This document shows positions 15,800 to 24,499 of a DNA stretch of 41,393 nucleotides, piece after piece; position 1 is the first letter of the stretch, and each line of letters starts with the position of its first letter. This DNA comes from UBA9732 sp963621975 (GTDB taxonomy: Bacteria > Spirochaetota > Spirochaetia > Sphaerochaetales > Sphaerochaetaceae). A program made the translations under genes and the position numbers. Below the pieces are notes generated by a model that saw only the letters and a list, made by a program, of their open reading frames with translations, ran no database searches and was not told the DNA's origin. The stretch is from positions 1 through 41,393 of the forward strand of contig CAVFGI010000017.1 in assembly GCA_963621975.1 (NCBI GenBank), in the 5' to 3' direction.

Positions 15800-15867
15800 G
15801 GGCTTAGGGTGGTTTTTGTGGCACTTCAAGATGAGCCGTGCAAATAGGCTTGAACAGCATAAAGCCC
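15800..15867 (+). promoter_or_regulatory. Structured leader of the MtnA-like gene, class unknown
   Basis: GGGCTT (15800-15805) pairs with AAGCCC (15862-15867), placing the closing stem 3 bases before the AAGGAG ribosome site (15871-15876). Inside, TCAAG/CTTGA (15826-15830 with 15849-15853) competes with GCAC/GTGC (15821-15824 with 15838-15841), so two exclusive folds are possible. It matches no riboswitch class I recognise. Confidence 0.4.
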
Positions 15868-15881
15868 AATAAGGAGATAAC

Positions 15882-16943
15882 ATGGATAGACAGGATAAAG
15901 ATTTAGCATTCATGCTTCAGTATGAAAACATTGCATGGTATGAAAACGGCGAAGTAAGAATTTTAGACCGTAGAATTTATCCTGCTAAAATTGAGTTTGT
16001 TACATGCAAAACACACGTTGAAGTAACTAAAGCAATTACAGATATGGTCACTCAATCCGCCGGTCCATTTACAGCAGCTCCAATGGGAATGGCCCTTGCC
16101 GCATGGGAATGTAGAAATTTAAGTGAAAATGAACAAATGGAGTATCTGAAGAAAGCTGCATACACCATTTCTCATGCCAGACCAACAACTGTGAACAGGA
16201 TGAAAATTGTCACAGAAGCGTGCCTGCCTGCCGCACAAAAAGCACTTGATGAAGGTAGAAGAGTTGACATTGCCATTAGGGATTATGTTGTTGATTCTAA
16301 TAATAGACGCTACGCCAAAGTCTCAAAGTGTGCTGAGTATTTAGTTGATATGTTTCCAGATAACGGCACAATAATGACTCAGTGCTTTGCAGAGACCATA
16401 TTGGGTATGATGCTCAAGGAATGTACTACTCGTGGCAAGAAGATTCGTCTTTTCTGTCCTGAAACTAGACCATATTTCCAAGGCGCACGCCTTACAGCTA
16501 CAGTGTGTCGCGACATGGGTTTTGATGTGACAGTCATTACAGACAATATGCCTGCATTTGTCATGGCAAAGGAGAAGGTAGATGTCTTTACCTGTGCAGC
16601 AGATGCAATATGTGTAGATGGCTATGTTTTTAACAAAGTTGGCACATCCCAGATTGCAATTTGTGCCCACCATTTTGGCATCCCAACATTCATCTCTGGA
16701 GCCCCAGACATTGGTCATCCCACTCATGACAGCGTTACAATTGAGATGCGCGACCCCAATTTCTCCCTTCAGGCCATGGGCGTCCGCACCGTAGCAGATG
16801 GCGTAAAGGGCTACTACCCAGCTTTTGACATGACTCCACCATATCTTATCAGTGGCATTGCAACAGACCGTGGTATGTTCTCTCCATATGATTTATCCCG
16901 ATATTTCACGCTAGGCAACAACGATACTGGCATAATTGTTTAA
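15882..16943 (+). CDS. eIF-2B/MtnA-family sugar-phosphate isomerase
   Basis: 353 residues with ATG 15882 after AAGGAG. The family converts aldose-1-phosphates to ketose-1-phosphates: methylthioribose-1-phosphate in MtnA, ribose-1,5-bisphosphate in related archaeal enzymes. AAPMGMALAAWE, HARPTTVNRM, IMTQCFAE (the catalytic cysteine of the T-H-C motif) and CAADAICVDGYVFNKVGT (the catalytic aspartate in V-D-G) are all present. IRLFCPETRPYFQGARLTA corresponds to the substrate-phosphate loop. Sequence between motifs is divergent, so methionine salvage versus another sugar-phosphate step cannot be decided. No other salvage gene is nearby. It follows a 6S RNA candidate and a structured leader. Confidence 0.8.
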   Translation: MDRQDKDLAFMLQYENIAWYENGEVRILDRRIYPAKIEFVTCKTHVEVTKAITDMVTQSAGPFTAAPMGMALAAWECRNLSENEQMEYLKKAAYTISHARPTTVNRMKIVTEACLPAAQKALDEGRRVDIAIRDYVVDSNNRRYAKVSKCAEYLVDMFPDNGTIMTQCFAETILGMMLKECTTRGKKIRLFCPETRPYFQGARLTATVCRDMGFDVTVITDNMPAFVMAKEKVDVFTCAADAICVDGYVFNKVGTSQIAICAHHFGIPTFISGAPDIGHPTHDSVTIEMRDPNFSLQAMGVRTVADGVKGYYPAFDMTPPYLISGIATDRGMFSPYDLSRYFTLGNNDTGIIV

Positions 16944-16950
16944 CCCCTCA

Positions 16951-17036
16951 GGCCCGAAAAAATGTAAGTTTTTGTGAAATTAGGACCGAAAAAATGTAAA
17001 TTTTTGTGAAATTAGGCCCGAAAAAATGTAAAAACT
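16951..17036. repeat. Tandem 32-bp repeat (2.7 copies) upstream of the ATPase promoter
   Basis: Unit 1 is 16951-16982, unit 2 is 16983-17014 and unit 3 is partial from 17015. Each begins GGCCCGAAAAAATGTAA (GGACCG in unit 2) and continues through TTTTTGTGAAATTA. The array starts 7 bases after the stop of the MtnA-like gene and ends 2 bases before the -35 box of the next promoter. Confidence 0.9.
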
Positions 17037-17038
17037 TA

Positions 17039-17067
17039 TTAACAATGGTTTTTCTTTAGTTTATAAT
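17039..17067 (+). promoter_or_regulatory. Promoter of the DUF4143-type ATPase
   Basis: TTAACA (17039-17044), 17 bases, TATAAT (17062-17067). The start would be near 17074. AGGGG (17081-17085) is the ribosome site for ATG 17093. Confidence 0.75.
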
Positions 17068-17092
17068 TGTATCTAGGAAAAGGGGTTACTAG

Positions 17093-18385
17093 ATGTATAG
17101 AGAAGCAATTGAGAAGCTTAGGGCTTGGAAGGATAAAGAAAATAGGAAACCTTTAATTTTAATGGGTGCAAGACAAGTTGGAAAAACTTGGTTAATGAAA
17201 GAGTTTGGTAGAGTTGCATATGATAAGGTTGCCTATATAAGTTTTTTTAATAATCCTCAAATTTCAGCGCTTTTTGAATCGGATTATGAGATTGCAAGGT
17301 TAATTCTTAGGCTTAGTATTGCAAGTGGTGTTGCAATTACGCCACATGATACCCTCATTATTTTTGATGAGATTCAAGAGGTGCCCAAGGCGTTGGAGTC
17401 GCTTAAGGCTTTTTGTGAAGATGGTAAAGACTATCATGTCATTGCAGCTGGCTCTCTTTTGGGTGTGGCACATCATTCTGGTGTTTCGTTTCCTGTTGGA
17501 AAGGTAGATATTTTGCATTTGCAACCTCTTTCTTATAGAGAATTTCTTGCTGCTATTGGTGAAAAACAACTTGCCACGCTCTTAAAAACAAAAGATTACT
17601 CGCTAATAGATAGTTTTTCTGATAGGTATCTTTTTTGGCTAAAAAATTATTATTACATTGGTGGAATGCCAGAAGTTGTGGAGAGCTTTAGGCTCAGAAA
17701 AGATTACAAAGAAGTTAGGACAAAACAAGAGGCCATTCTTACTTTTTATGAAGCAGATTTTGGTAGACATGTAAAAGAGCGAGATTTGGAGCGCATTAGG
17801 CTTGTTTGGAAAGCAATTCCACTACAACTTGCAAAAGAAAATAGGAAATTTTTCTTTGGACAAATTAAAAAAGGGTCAAGAAGTAGTGAATATGAAATTG
17901 CAATACAATGGTTAGAAGACTGTGGTCTCATTCATAAGGTTTATATGGTAAACGAGCCACACTTACCTCTAAAGGCATATATGGTTTTGTCTTCTTTTAA
18001 GTTATTTCTTGTTGATGTAGGTCTTTTGGGAGCCATGTCTAATATGCCTGCAGAGGCTATAATTGATGGCAACAATGCTTTTGTTGAATTTAAAGGTGCA
18101 ATGACAGAGCAATATGTTCTTCAAGAACTTGTTGCAAATACTGAACACACTCCATTTTATTATGGAACAGAAAAAGCAACGTTTGAACAGGATTTTCTTC
18201 TTCAAATTGGAACAGATATTGTACCTGTTGAGGTTAAAGCTGAAGGTAATACAAGATCACAGAGTCTTAAGGCTTACTGTGATAAATTCCACCCAAACAG
18301 AGCAATCCGATTTTCTGCATTAAAGTATATTTCTCAAGGTTGGATGGAAAACATCCCTCTTTATGCTGTCTCAAATATAGGCTAG
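17093..18385 (+). CDS. AAA+ ATPase with C-terminal DUF4143 domain
   Basis: 430 residues. The AAA domain has a Walker A loop GARQVGKTW (residues 25-33) and a Walker B LIIFDEIQ (~88-95). A sensor-like VIAAGSLLG and LQPLSYREFL follow, both hallmarks of this family. The second half is DUF4143, with a winged-helix-like middle and an end bearing DIVPVEVKAEGNTRS, a PD-(D/E)xK-like pattern (E-V-K). These ATPases are widespread, often present in many copies per genome, and of unclear function; roles in DNA handling or toxin-antitoxin-like systems have been suggested. Monocistronic with its own promoter behind a tandem repeat. The rimP promoter begins 13 bases after the stop. Confidence 0.88.
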   Translation: MYREAIEKLRAWKDKENRKPLILMGARQVGKTWLMKEFGRVAYDKVAYISFFNNPQISALFESDYEIARLILRLSIASGVAITPHDTLIIFDEIQEVPKALESLKAFCEDGKDYHVIAAGSLLGVAHHSGVSFPVGKVDILHLQPLSYREFLAAIGEKQLATLLKTKDYSLIDSFSDRYLFWLKNYYYIGGMPEVVESFRLRKDYKEVRTKQEAILTFYEADFGRHVKERDLERIRLVWKAIPLQLAKENRKFFFGQIKKGSRSSEYEIAIQWLEDCGLIHKVYMVNEPHLPLKAYMVLSSFKLFLVDVGLLGAMSNMPAEAIIDGNNAFVEFKGAMTEQYVLQELVANTEHTPFYYGTEKATFEQDFLLQIGTDIVPVEVKAEGNTRSQSLKAYCDKFHPNRAIRFSALKYISQGWMENIPLYAVSNIG

Positions 18386-18397
18386 AGAGTGAATATA

Positions 18398-18426
18398 TTG
18401 ACACTTTGTGCTGGGTTAAGTATAGT
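18398..18426 (+). promoter_or_regulatory. Promoter of the rimP-nusA-infB operon
   Basis: TTGACA (18398-18403), exactly 17 bases, TATAGT (18421-18426): the best sigma70 match in the window. The start would be near 18433. Confidence 0.88.
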
Positions 18427-18455
18427 GTAGATAGATTTTTTAGTAGGATTTTTGA

Positions 18456-18482
18456 GGGATCGAAAGTTTCGGTCCCTTTTTT
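18456..18482 (+). terminator. Intrinsic terminator/attenuator in the rimP leader
   Basis: GGGATCGAAA and TTTCGGTCCC (18456-18465 with 18467-18476) form a strong stem with one T-G pair, the innermost bases forming the loop. Six T follow (18477-18482). It lies ~25 bases after the predicted transcription start and 8 bases before the rimP start, so it must be read through to express the operon. It would also stop read-through from the ATPase gene. Confidence 0.85.
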
Positions 18483-18490
18483 ATGGCTTT

Positions 18491-18997
18491 ATGTTGACGA
18501 ACTGTATTGTCAAAGACCCACTTTTTGTGGATTTGAAGGATATTGTGGCAAATTTGGGCATGGTACTTTGTGATGTCAAAAAAACAATGCAAGGTACTAC
18601 AATTCAAATTTCAGTAATCATCATGAATCCGCTGGGAGATACAAGTATTGATGATTGTGCAAAGGTTCACAATACTATTCTTCCTAGGCTTCAGGTTAGA
18701 TTTGGGCGCGATAACCTTTATGTTGAGGTTTCTACACCTGGCTTACAGAGAAACTTTAGGGATGTCTATGAATTTGAGGTGTTCCAAGGTAAGAGATGTA
18801 GGCTTTATTGTTTAAGCGAAACTTCTTGGTTGGAAGGAGTAATTGGCAAGGTGGAGAATGAGGCGGTTACTCTTCTTGATTATGAGATTGAAAACTCAAA
18901 AGAGAAGGGTGAAGAGAAATTGATTGAATTTAATAACATCCAGAAAGCGAAACTGGATTATAAATGGGAGCATGTGAAAAATGTCCGAGTTAAGTGA
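18491..18997 (+). CDS. rimP: Ribosome maturation factor RimP
   Basis: 168 residues from ATG 18491. An in-frame TTG at 18452 lies upstream of the terminator hairpin and is rejected. No good ribosome site is visible. RimP binds the 30S precursor and helps assembly of the S12/S19 region. The N-terminal domain shows VKDPLFVDLKDIVANLG, DVKK and the SIDDCAKVHNTILPRL helix; VEVSTPGLQRNFRDVYEFEVF is the family signature. An SH3-like C-terminal domain follows (GVIGKVENEAVTLL). The end overlaps nusA by 17 bases. rimP-nusA-infB is a nearly universal bacterial order. Confidence 0.9.
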   Translation: MLTNCIVKDPLFVDLKDIVANLGMVLCDVKKTMQGTTIQISVIIMNPLGDTSIDDCAKVHNTILPRLQVRFGRDNLYVEVSTPGLQRNFRDVYEFEVFQGKRCRLYCLSETSWLEGVIGKVENEAVTLLDYEIENSKEKGEEKLIEFNNIQKAKLDYKWEHVKNVRVK

Positions 18998-20456
18998 TGC
19001 TATAAGAACTATGGTTGAAGAGAAGGGAATTTCTCAGGATTTGGTGTTGGATACCATTAGACAGACCCTTTTAGCTACGTATAGAAGAAAGTTTGGTACA
19101 GATGACAATGCAGTTGTAACTTTTGCAGATGACCTTTCTTCTGTTGAACTTGCTTCACGCAAGGTTGTTGTTGATGATAATGACTTTGATGATCCAGTAA
19201 CTGAAATCCCACTTTCTGAGGCTCAGGAATTTGGTGCTGAAGCTGAAATTGGTGATGAACTGTTGATTCCAATTGATCCTAAGAGCTTTGATAGAATTAG
19301 TGTTCAAACTGGCAAGCAGAGAGCCCAGTCTGCACTTAGAGAGATTCAGAAGGATGAGCTTTTGCAGGAATTCAGAGGTAAGGTTGGTCAAATTATCAAT
19401 GGTTATGTTCAAGGTGAGAGAGAAAACGGAGACCTTATTGTTGATTTAGGAAGAACTCAAGGATATTTGCCAAGAAAGAATCAGAGCCCTAAAGAAATGT
19501 ATATCAAGGGCGATAAAATTAGATGTTATGTTGAGAGTGTAAAACAAGACGATAAGTTGGATAAAAACATTAGAGTTCTTCTTAGCCGAGTTCATGAAGA
19601 GTTTGTTCGTAAACTTTTTGAAATTTACGTTCCTGAATTGGTTTCTAAGGATCCTAGCATTGAGATTATGAAGATTGTCCGTGAAGCGGGTTATAGAACA
19701 AAGGTTGCTGTTTATCCTAAGAAGGTTGATGCTGATGCTGTTGGTACCTGTGTTGGACTTAAGGGTAATAGAATTCAAGCTATTATGAAGGAGTTGGACG
19801 ACGAGCGAATTGATGTTATTAAGTGGGATCCAAATCCTCTTGAGTATATTGCTAATGCTCTTTCTCCTGCTAAGGTACTTAAGGTTTATGTTATTGATCA
19901 GGCCAAAAAAGAGGCTGTTGCTATTGTTGATGAAGCTCAACTTTCTTTGGCCATTGGTAAGCAGGGTCTTAATGTTAGGCTTGTAAATAGACTTTGTGAC
20001 TGGATTGTTAATGTTAAGACACAAGAACAGTTCTCAGAAATGGATATTTCTGTTGAAGCTAGGAACCAAGCTGATGCCTTGTTTACAAATGATGGACAGC
20101 AGTATAGTGAAGGTGACCAGAGTGAAGGTGATGAAGAGTTGCTTCTTACAGATCTTCCTTTGGATAAGGCTCTTACAGACAAGCTCAACTTCTATGATAT
20201 CTATTCTGTAGAAGAGTTTATTAATCTTTCAGAAGAAGAACTTGCAACTATGGATCGCTTGTCTGCTGAAGAGATTGAAACTATTAACAATGTCATTAAA
20301 GAGAATGTTGATATTGTTGAAGATGAGGTTGAAAGTGAAGAGGGTGAGGGTTTTGCTTGTCCTAATTGTGGATATCCCCTCTCTGTTGGAATGACGGAAT
20401 GTCCTAACTGTCATGTTGGAATAAGTTTTGAGGAAGTCGGAGAAGACGAGGAGTAA
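18981..20456 (+). CDS. nusA: Transcription termination/antitermination factor NusA with an added C-terminal zinc ribbon
   Basis: 491 residues. NusA binds RNA polymerase and nascent RNA and modulates pausing, intrinsic termination and antitermination. The N-terminal polymerase-binding domain (1-~125) is followed by the S1 domain (~130-200, GYVQGERENGDLIVDLG), then KH1 and KH2 (GTCVGLKGNRIQAI, LAIGKQGLNVRLV). A short helical acidic region (~385-455) holds LPLDKALTDKLNFYDIYSVE-type repeats. The last ~30 residues are extra: CPNCGYPLSVGMTECPNC, a CxxC-x10-CxxC zinc-ribbon pattern. It overlaps rimP and precedes infB by 10 bases. Confidence 0.95.
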   Translation: MSELSDAIRTMVEEKGISQDLVLDTIRQTLLATYRRKFGTDDNAVVTFADDLSSVELASRKVVVDDNDFDDPVTEIPLSEAQEFGAEAEIGDELLIPIDPKSFDRISVQTGKQRAQSALREIQKDELLQEFRGKVGQIINGYVQGERENGDLIVDLGRTQGYLPRKNQSPKEMYIKGDKIRCYVESVKQDDKLDKNIRVLLSRVHEEFVRKLFEIYVPELVSKDPSIEIMKIVREAGYRTKVAVYPKKVDADAVGTCVGLKGNRIQAIMKELDDERIDVIKWDPNPLEYIANALSPAKVLKVYVIDQAKKEAVAIVDEAQLSLAIGKQGLNVRLVNRLCDWIVNVKTQEQFSEMDISVEARNQADALFTNDGQQYSEGDQSEGDEELLLTDLPLDKALTDKLNFYDIYSVEEFINLSEEELATMDRLSAEEIETINNVIKENVDIVEDEVESEEGEGFACPNCGYPLSVGMTECPNCHVGISFEEVGEDEE

Positions 20457-20466
20457 TAGGTTTTTA

Positions 20467-23217
20467 ATGACAGAAGATAATAAACCAAAGGTAACATTGA
20501 TTAAAAAGTCTAAGATGCCTGAAGCTGCACCAACAATTAAGGCTGACGTTTCTACTGAAAAGAAGAAGATTGTCATTGTTAAGAAAAAACCTATTGTTGT
20601 TGTTAAGACTCAGAATGTAGAGACTTCTCATGCTGATGAGAAGGCTCCTGTTTCACAACCTGTAGCTGAACCTGTTTCCGCTGATACTGTAAAGACATCT
20701 GTGAAGACAGAACTTAGCCCAAAAGCTCCTGTGGCTGAAACTAAGGTTTCTGAGCAAACAGCTGCTTCTGAACCAATTCAAGCTAAGCCTGTGGTTCAGG
20801 TTAAGCCTGCACAGGGTCAGAGTTATGCTGGACAGAAGATTATTGGCTCTCAGTTTGCTAAAAAGCCTGGTACTGTTCAGAAGAAGGTTGTTAAGAAGTC
20901 TTCTGCTACGCAGAGCACTATTAACATGGGTCCTGTTATTATCTCAGGGGATAACCTTCCTCCTATTTTGCCAAAGAATGCTACTAAACCTTATGAAAGT
21001 GGCAGAACTTCTGGTCCTGTTGGCTCTGTTGGTGGTGTCAACTATGGTCGTGATGGTCAGAGATTAAATAACAATGGTCATAAGCCCGGTAATTTTACCA
21101 ATAGGCAAGGGGGACAGAAGCCGCAGGGTTATGTTCCAAGAAGTGCCCAGCAGGGTAATAACCGTGGTAACTTTGGCAACAGACAGGGCGGTTTTAACAA
21201 GGATGGTCAGCGTCCAAGTTTTGGTCAAAAACCTGCTTTTGGTTCTAAGGATAATAATCGTGGTGGTTTCAGAGGTGGTTTTGCTCCTTCTGAACCTGTT
21301 TCTGTTGATAAGAATAGAAGAGTCTACACTAAGGATAAGGGTAAGGACCGCAGAGATGAAAGAACTGATGAAGAGATGGAGTTCAAGCAGTTTGGCAAGA
21401 AATCCAAGAGTCAAGAACCCTCTGCTGCTGTTCCAAAGTCAATAGATATTCTTTCTTCTATTACTGTTAGTGATCTTGCTAGAAAGATGAACATTAAGGC
21501 TTCAGAGATTATTTCTAAGTTATTTGGCATGGGAATGATGGTAAGCATTAATGAGAGTATTGACAGCGATACTGCTACTTTGATTGCTGATGAATATGGT
21601 TGTACTGTTCATCTTGTAAATCTTTATGATGAAACAATTATTGCCAGAGAAGAGGATAGTGATGAAGATCTTCTTCCTAGAGCTCCAATTGTTACTGTTA
21701 TGGGTCACGTTGACCACGGTAAGACTAAATTGTTGGATGCTATTAGATCTACTAACGTTGTTGCTGGTGAGTTTGGTGGTATTACTCAGCACATTGGTGC
21801 TTATAAGGTTTCTATCCCTGGCAAGGGTGATGTTGTATTCTTGGATACTCCGGGCCATGCAGCCTTCACTATGATGAGAGCTCGTGGTGCTCAGTTGACC
21901 GATATTGTTGTTCTTGTTGTTGCTGCAAACGATGGCGTTATGCCTCAGACACTAGAGGCTATTGACCATGCTAAGGCTGCCAATGTTCCTATTATTGTTG
22001 CTATTAACAAGATTGACTTGCCGGATGCAAAGCCGGAGAGGGTTATGCAACAGCTGTCTGATAAGGGTCTTGTTCCTGAAGAATGGGGCGGACAGACACT
22101 GTACTGTCAGATATCGGCCTTGAAGAAGGAGGGTATCAATGAATTGCTGGACACCATCCTGCTGCAGGCTGAGATGATGGACCTTAGAGCTAACCCCAAT
22201 TGTAGAGCTGAAGGCAAAATACTTGAAGCTCGCATTGACCAGGGGCGCGGTATTGTGGCTTCCGTTATTGTGGAGCGTGGTACTCTCAAGCAGGGCGATT
22301 ACTATGTTTCTGGTATTTATCCGGGCAGAGTAAGAGCTATGTTTGATGATAAGGGCAAGAAGATTGCTTCTGCTGGTCCTTCTACTCCGGTTGAGGTGAT
22401 TGGTCTTTCTGATGTACCTTCTGCAGGTGATCCGTTCCAGGTGTGTGAAAATGAGAAGCAGGCTAGACAGATTGGTACTAAGAGGCAAGAGCTTGAGAGG
22501 ATGAATCAGGCAAGCAAGTTCAAGAAAGTTACGCTTGAGACTCTCAATGATGCTATCAAGGAAGGTGAGGTACAGGAGCTTAACGTTATTATCAAGGGTG
22601 ACGTTCAGGGTTCTGTTGAAGCTCTCCAGCTTGCATTGGAAAAGCTTTCTACGCCTGAAATTAGAGTTAGAGTTATTAGGGCTGCTGCTGGTGCTATCAT
22701 TGAAGATGATATTAACTTGGCATCGGCTTCAGAGAATCCTGCTTTGGTTATTGGTTTCAATGTTAGACCTACTCCAAAGGCGCAGGCTAGGGCAGACCAA
22801 GAGAAGATTGAGATTAGAAAGTACAATATCATTTACAATGTTGTTGATGATGTTAGGGCTGCTATGGAAGGTATGCTTTCACCAGAGAAGACAGAGGTGG
22901 ATGTTGGTACTGCTACTGTTAGGCAGGTCTTTAGAGTGCCTAAGGTTGGTCTTGTTGCTGGATGCTACATTCTATCTGGTAGCGTAAAGAGAAATAACTT
23001 CTGCCGTGTCATTAGAGAGAACATCCAAATTAACAAGGATTTGGTCAAGATTACTTCTCTCAAGCGCTTTAAGGATGATGTCAGAGAGGTTGCTGCAGGT
23101 TTTGAGTGTGGTATTGGTATTGAAGGTTTCCAAGATCTCAAGGAAGGCGACACATTTGAATTTGTTGAGATTCACGAGACAGCCAGAAAACTTGAAGTCT
23201 CTAATGAGTACATTTGA
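20467..23217 (+). CDS. infB: Translation initiation factor IF-2
   Basis: 916 residues from ATG 20467; the longer frame would begin inside nusA. IF-2 is the GTPase that brings formyl-Met-tRNA to the 30S subunit and promotes subunit joining. The first ~310 residues are low-complexity, alternating K/V/P/A-rich and then G/N/R/Q-rich, a variable region seen in many IF-2 proteins. The IF2_N domain is at ~325-375. The GTPase motifs are GHVDHGKT (~412), DTPGHAAF and NKIDLPDA, and domains II-IV extend to the end (GDVQGSVEAL, GFNVRPTPKA). rbfA follows after 21 bases. Confidence 0.97.
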   Translation: MTEDNKPKVTLIKKSKMPEAAPTIKADVSTEKKKIVIVKKKPIVVVKTQNVETSHADEKAPVSQPVAEPVSADTVKTSVKTELSPKAPVAETKVSEQTAASEPIQAKPVVQVKPAQGQSYAGQKIIGSQFAKKPGTVQKKVVKKSSATQSTINMGPVIISGDNLPPILPKNATKPYESGRTSGPVGSVGGVNYGRDGQRLNNNGHKPGNFTNRQGGQKPQGYVPRSAQQGNNRGNFGNRQGGFNKDGQRPSFGQKPAFGSKDNNRGGFRGGFAPSEPVSVDKNRRVYTKDKGKDRRDERTDEEMEFKQFGKKSKSQEPSAAVPKSIDILSSITVSDLARKMNIKASEIISKLFGMGMMVSINESIDSDTATLIADEYGCTVHLVNLYDETIIAREEDSDEDLLPRAPIVTVMGHVDHGKTKLLDAIRSTNVVAGEFGGITQHIGAYKVSIPGKGDVVFLDTPGHAAFTMMRARGAQLTDIVVLVVAANDGVMPQTLEAIDHAKAANVPIIVAINKIDLPDAKPERVMQQLSDKGLVPEEWGGQTLYCQISALKKEGINELLDTILLQAEMMDLRANPNCRAEGKILEARIDQGRGIVASVIVERGTLKQGDYYVSGIYPGRVRAMFDDKGKKIASAGPSTPVEVIGLSDVPSAGDPFQVCENEKQARQIGTKRQELERMNQASKFKKVTLETLNDAIKEGEVQELNVIIKGDVQGSVEALQLALEKLSTPEIRVRVIRAAAGAIIEDDINLASASENPALVIGFNVRPTPKAQARADQEKIEIRKYNIIYNVVDDVRAAMEGMLSPEKTEVDVGTATVRQVFRVPKVGLVAGCYILSGSVKRNNFCRVIRENIQINKDLVKITSLKRFKDDVREVAAGFECGIGIEGFQDLKEGDTFEFVEIHETARKLEVSNEYI

Positions 23218-23238
23218 TTTTTGAGGTTATAGGATTAT

Positions 23239-23583
23239 ATGAGCGAATATAGTCAGAGCAGAATTGAGTCTAGGATTCTTGAGGCTGTTAATACGTTGAT
23301 TGTTAGTGGCGAAATTAAGAATCCCAGACTTAGCAGATTTGCAAGTATAAGTGCAATAACTCTTTCTAGAGACAATGCTTATGCAACGCTCTATGTTTCT
23401 TGTCTTATGGATGACGGTTCTTTGGAGAATTCTGTTAAAGCTCTCCAAAGTGCTGCCGGTTTTATTCAGGCTCGTCTTGCACAGGCTCTCAAAACAAGAA
23501 ACACTCCTAAGCTTACGTTTGTGGCCGATACTACAGAACGTGAGGCTCAGAAGATGAATGAGCTTTTGGAAAAGCTAAAATAG
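23239..23583 (+). CDS. rbfA: Ribosome-binding factor A
   Basis: 114 residues, standard length. RbfA is a KH-like protein that binds the 30S precursor and aids maturation of the 16S 5' end. RIESRILEAVNTLIVSGEIK, ASISAITLSRDNAYATLYVS (the usual V-T-x-V-x-x-S-x-D strand) and KTRNTPKLTFVADTTEREA at the C-terminal half fit the family. AGGTTATAGGATTAT precedes the ATG as a modest ribosome site. truB starts 11 bases later in the same operon. Confidence 0.93.
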   Translation: MSEYSQSRIESRILEAVNTLIVSGEIKNPRLSRFASISAITLSRDNAYATLYVSCLMDDGSLENSVKALQSAAGFIQARLAQALKTRNTPKLTFVADTTEREAQKMNELLEKLK

Positions 23584-23594
23584 TAAAGCTAAGT

Positions 23595-24497
23595 ATGACA
23601 GGCAAAAATGCTGTTATTCTTTTAAATAAAGCTCCTGAAATTACCTCATTTGACTGTCTTGGTAAAGTCAAAAGACTGGTGAACAAGAAAACTGGGCATT
23701 GTGGCACTTTAGATAAGTTTGCTCATGGCCTGTTAATTGTTTTATGCGGAAGATATACCCACCTAGTTAATGCTTTTATGGGAATGGACAAAACTTATGA
23801 GGCTGTCATTGAATTTGGTAAATCCACTGATACACTAGATCCTGAGGGCACTGTTTTTGAGACAGCAAAAGTGCCTTGCTTTGAGGTTGTTTCTGGGGTT
23901 GTGAACTCTTTGGTTGGGCCCATTATGCAAGTTCCTCCAGCCTACAGCGCAATTCATGTTAACGGAAAGAGATGCTACCAGATGGCAAGGTCTATGAAGG
24001 AGTCTGCACAGGTTATTGAAGGTCTTCCAGCTCGTCCAGTTACCATACACGAGGCCACAATTATTTCCTACAATGCGCCATATTTACACGTGCGTCTAAG
24101 GGTCTCAAAGGGCACTTATATTCGCTCTTATGCCCGCGATCTTGGACATTTGTGTGGAAGCTGTGCCTACGTCAAGGAGCTTTGCAGAACTTCTATTGGT
24201 CCTTTTTGCTTAGAAGGTGCCATTTCATATAACGATATCTCCACGCTAAGTGCTATAGGTTCTGGGCCCGATAACTTTGGTTTTGACTTTATCAAAAAAA
24301 TACCAGGAACTGTTTGTGTTGATGTTTCTTCAGAGGAGGCGTTTAGGCTTTCAAATGGCTCTGTTCCAAAAACAGTGCTCTGTAGGATCTCTAATGACCT
24401 ATTTTTTGCAGTGTTTATGCACTCTAATGCCCCCGTTTGTATGTATAATGTCAAAGAAAAAAAGATAATCTGCCAGTTTCAAAGTGAGGATTTTTAG
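23595..24497 (+). CDS. truB: tRNA pseudouridine(55) synthase
   Basis: 300 residues. TruB isomerises U55 in the T-loop of tRNAs. KKTGHCGTLDKFAHGLL carries the catalytic aspartate (in G-T-L-D), in a slightly unusual setting: most members read T-G-T-L-D-P-x-A-T-G. KTYEAVIEFGKSTDTLDPEG, VPPAYSAIHVNGKRCYQMAR and VSKGTYIRSYARDLG are the remaining signatures. The C-terminal ~60 residues are divergent. ribF follows after 2 bases. Confidence 0.93.
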   Translation: MTGKNAVILLNKAPEITSFDCLGKVKRLVNKKTGHCGTLDKFAHGLLIVLCGRYTHLVNAFMGMDKTYEAVIEFGKSTDTLDPEGTVFETAKVPCFEVVSGVVNSLVGPIMQVPPAYSAIHVNGKRCYQMARSMKESAQVIEGLPARPVTIHEATIISYNAPYLHVRLRVSKGTYIRSYARDLGHLCGSCAYVKELCRTSIGPFCLEGAISYNDISTLSAIGSGPDNFGFDFIKKIPGTVCVDVSSEEAFRLSNGSVPKTVLCRISNDLFFAVFMHSNAPVCMYNVKEKKIICQFQSEDF

Positions 24498-24499
24498 AA

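Noticed and set aside
15647..15913. Minus-strand open frame of 88 codons
   Set aside because: It covers the 6S RNA candidate and runs into the MtnA-like start on the other strand; no family resemblance and no ribosome site.
16951..17036. Possible CRISPR array upstream of the ATPase
   Set aside because: The units are directly adjacent with no spacers and there are no cas genes.
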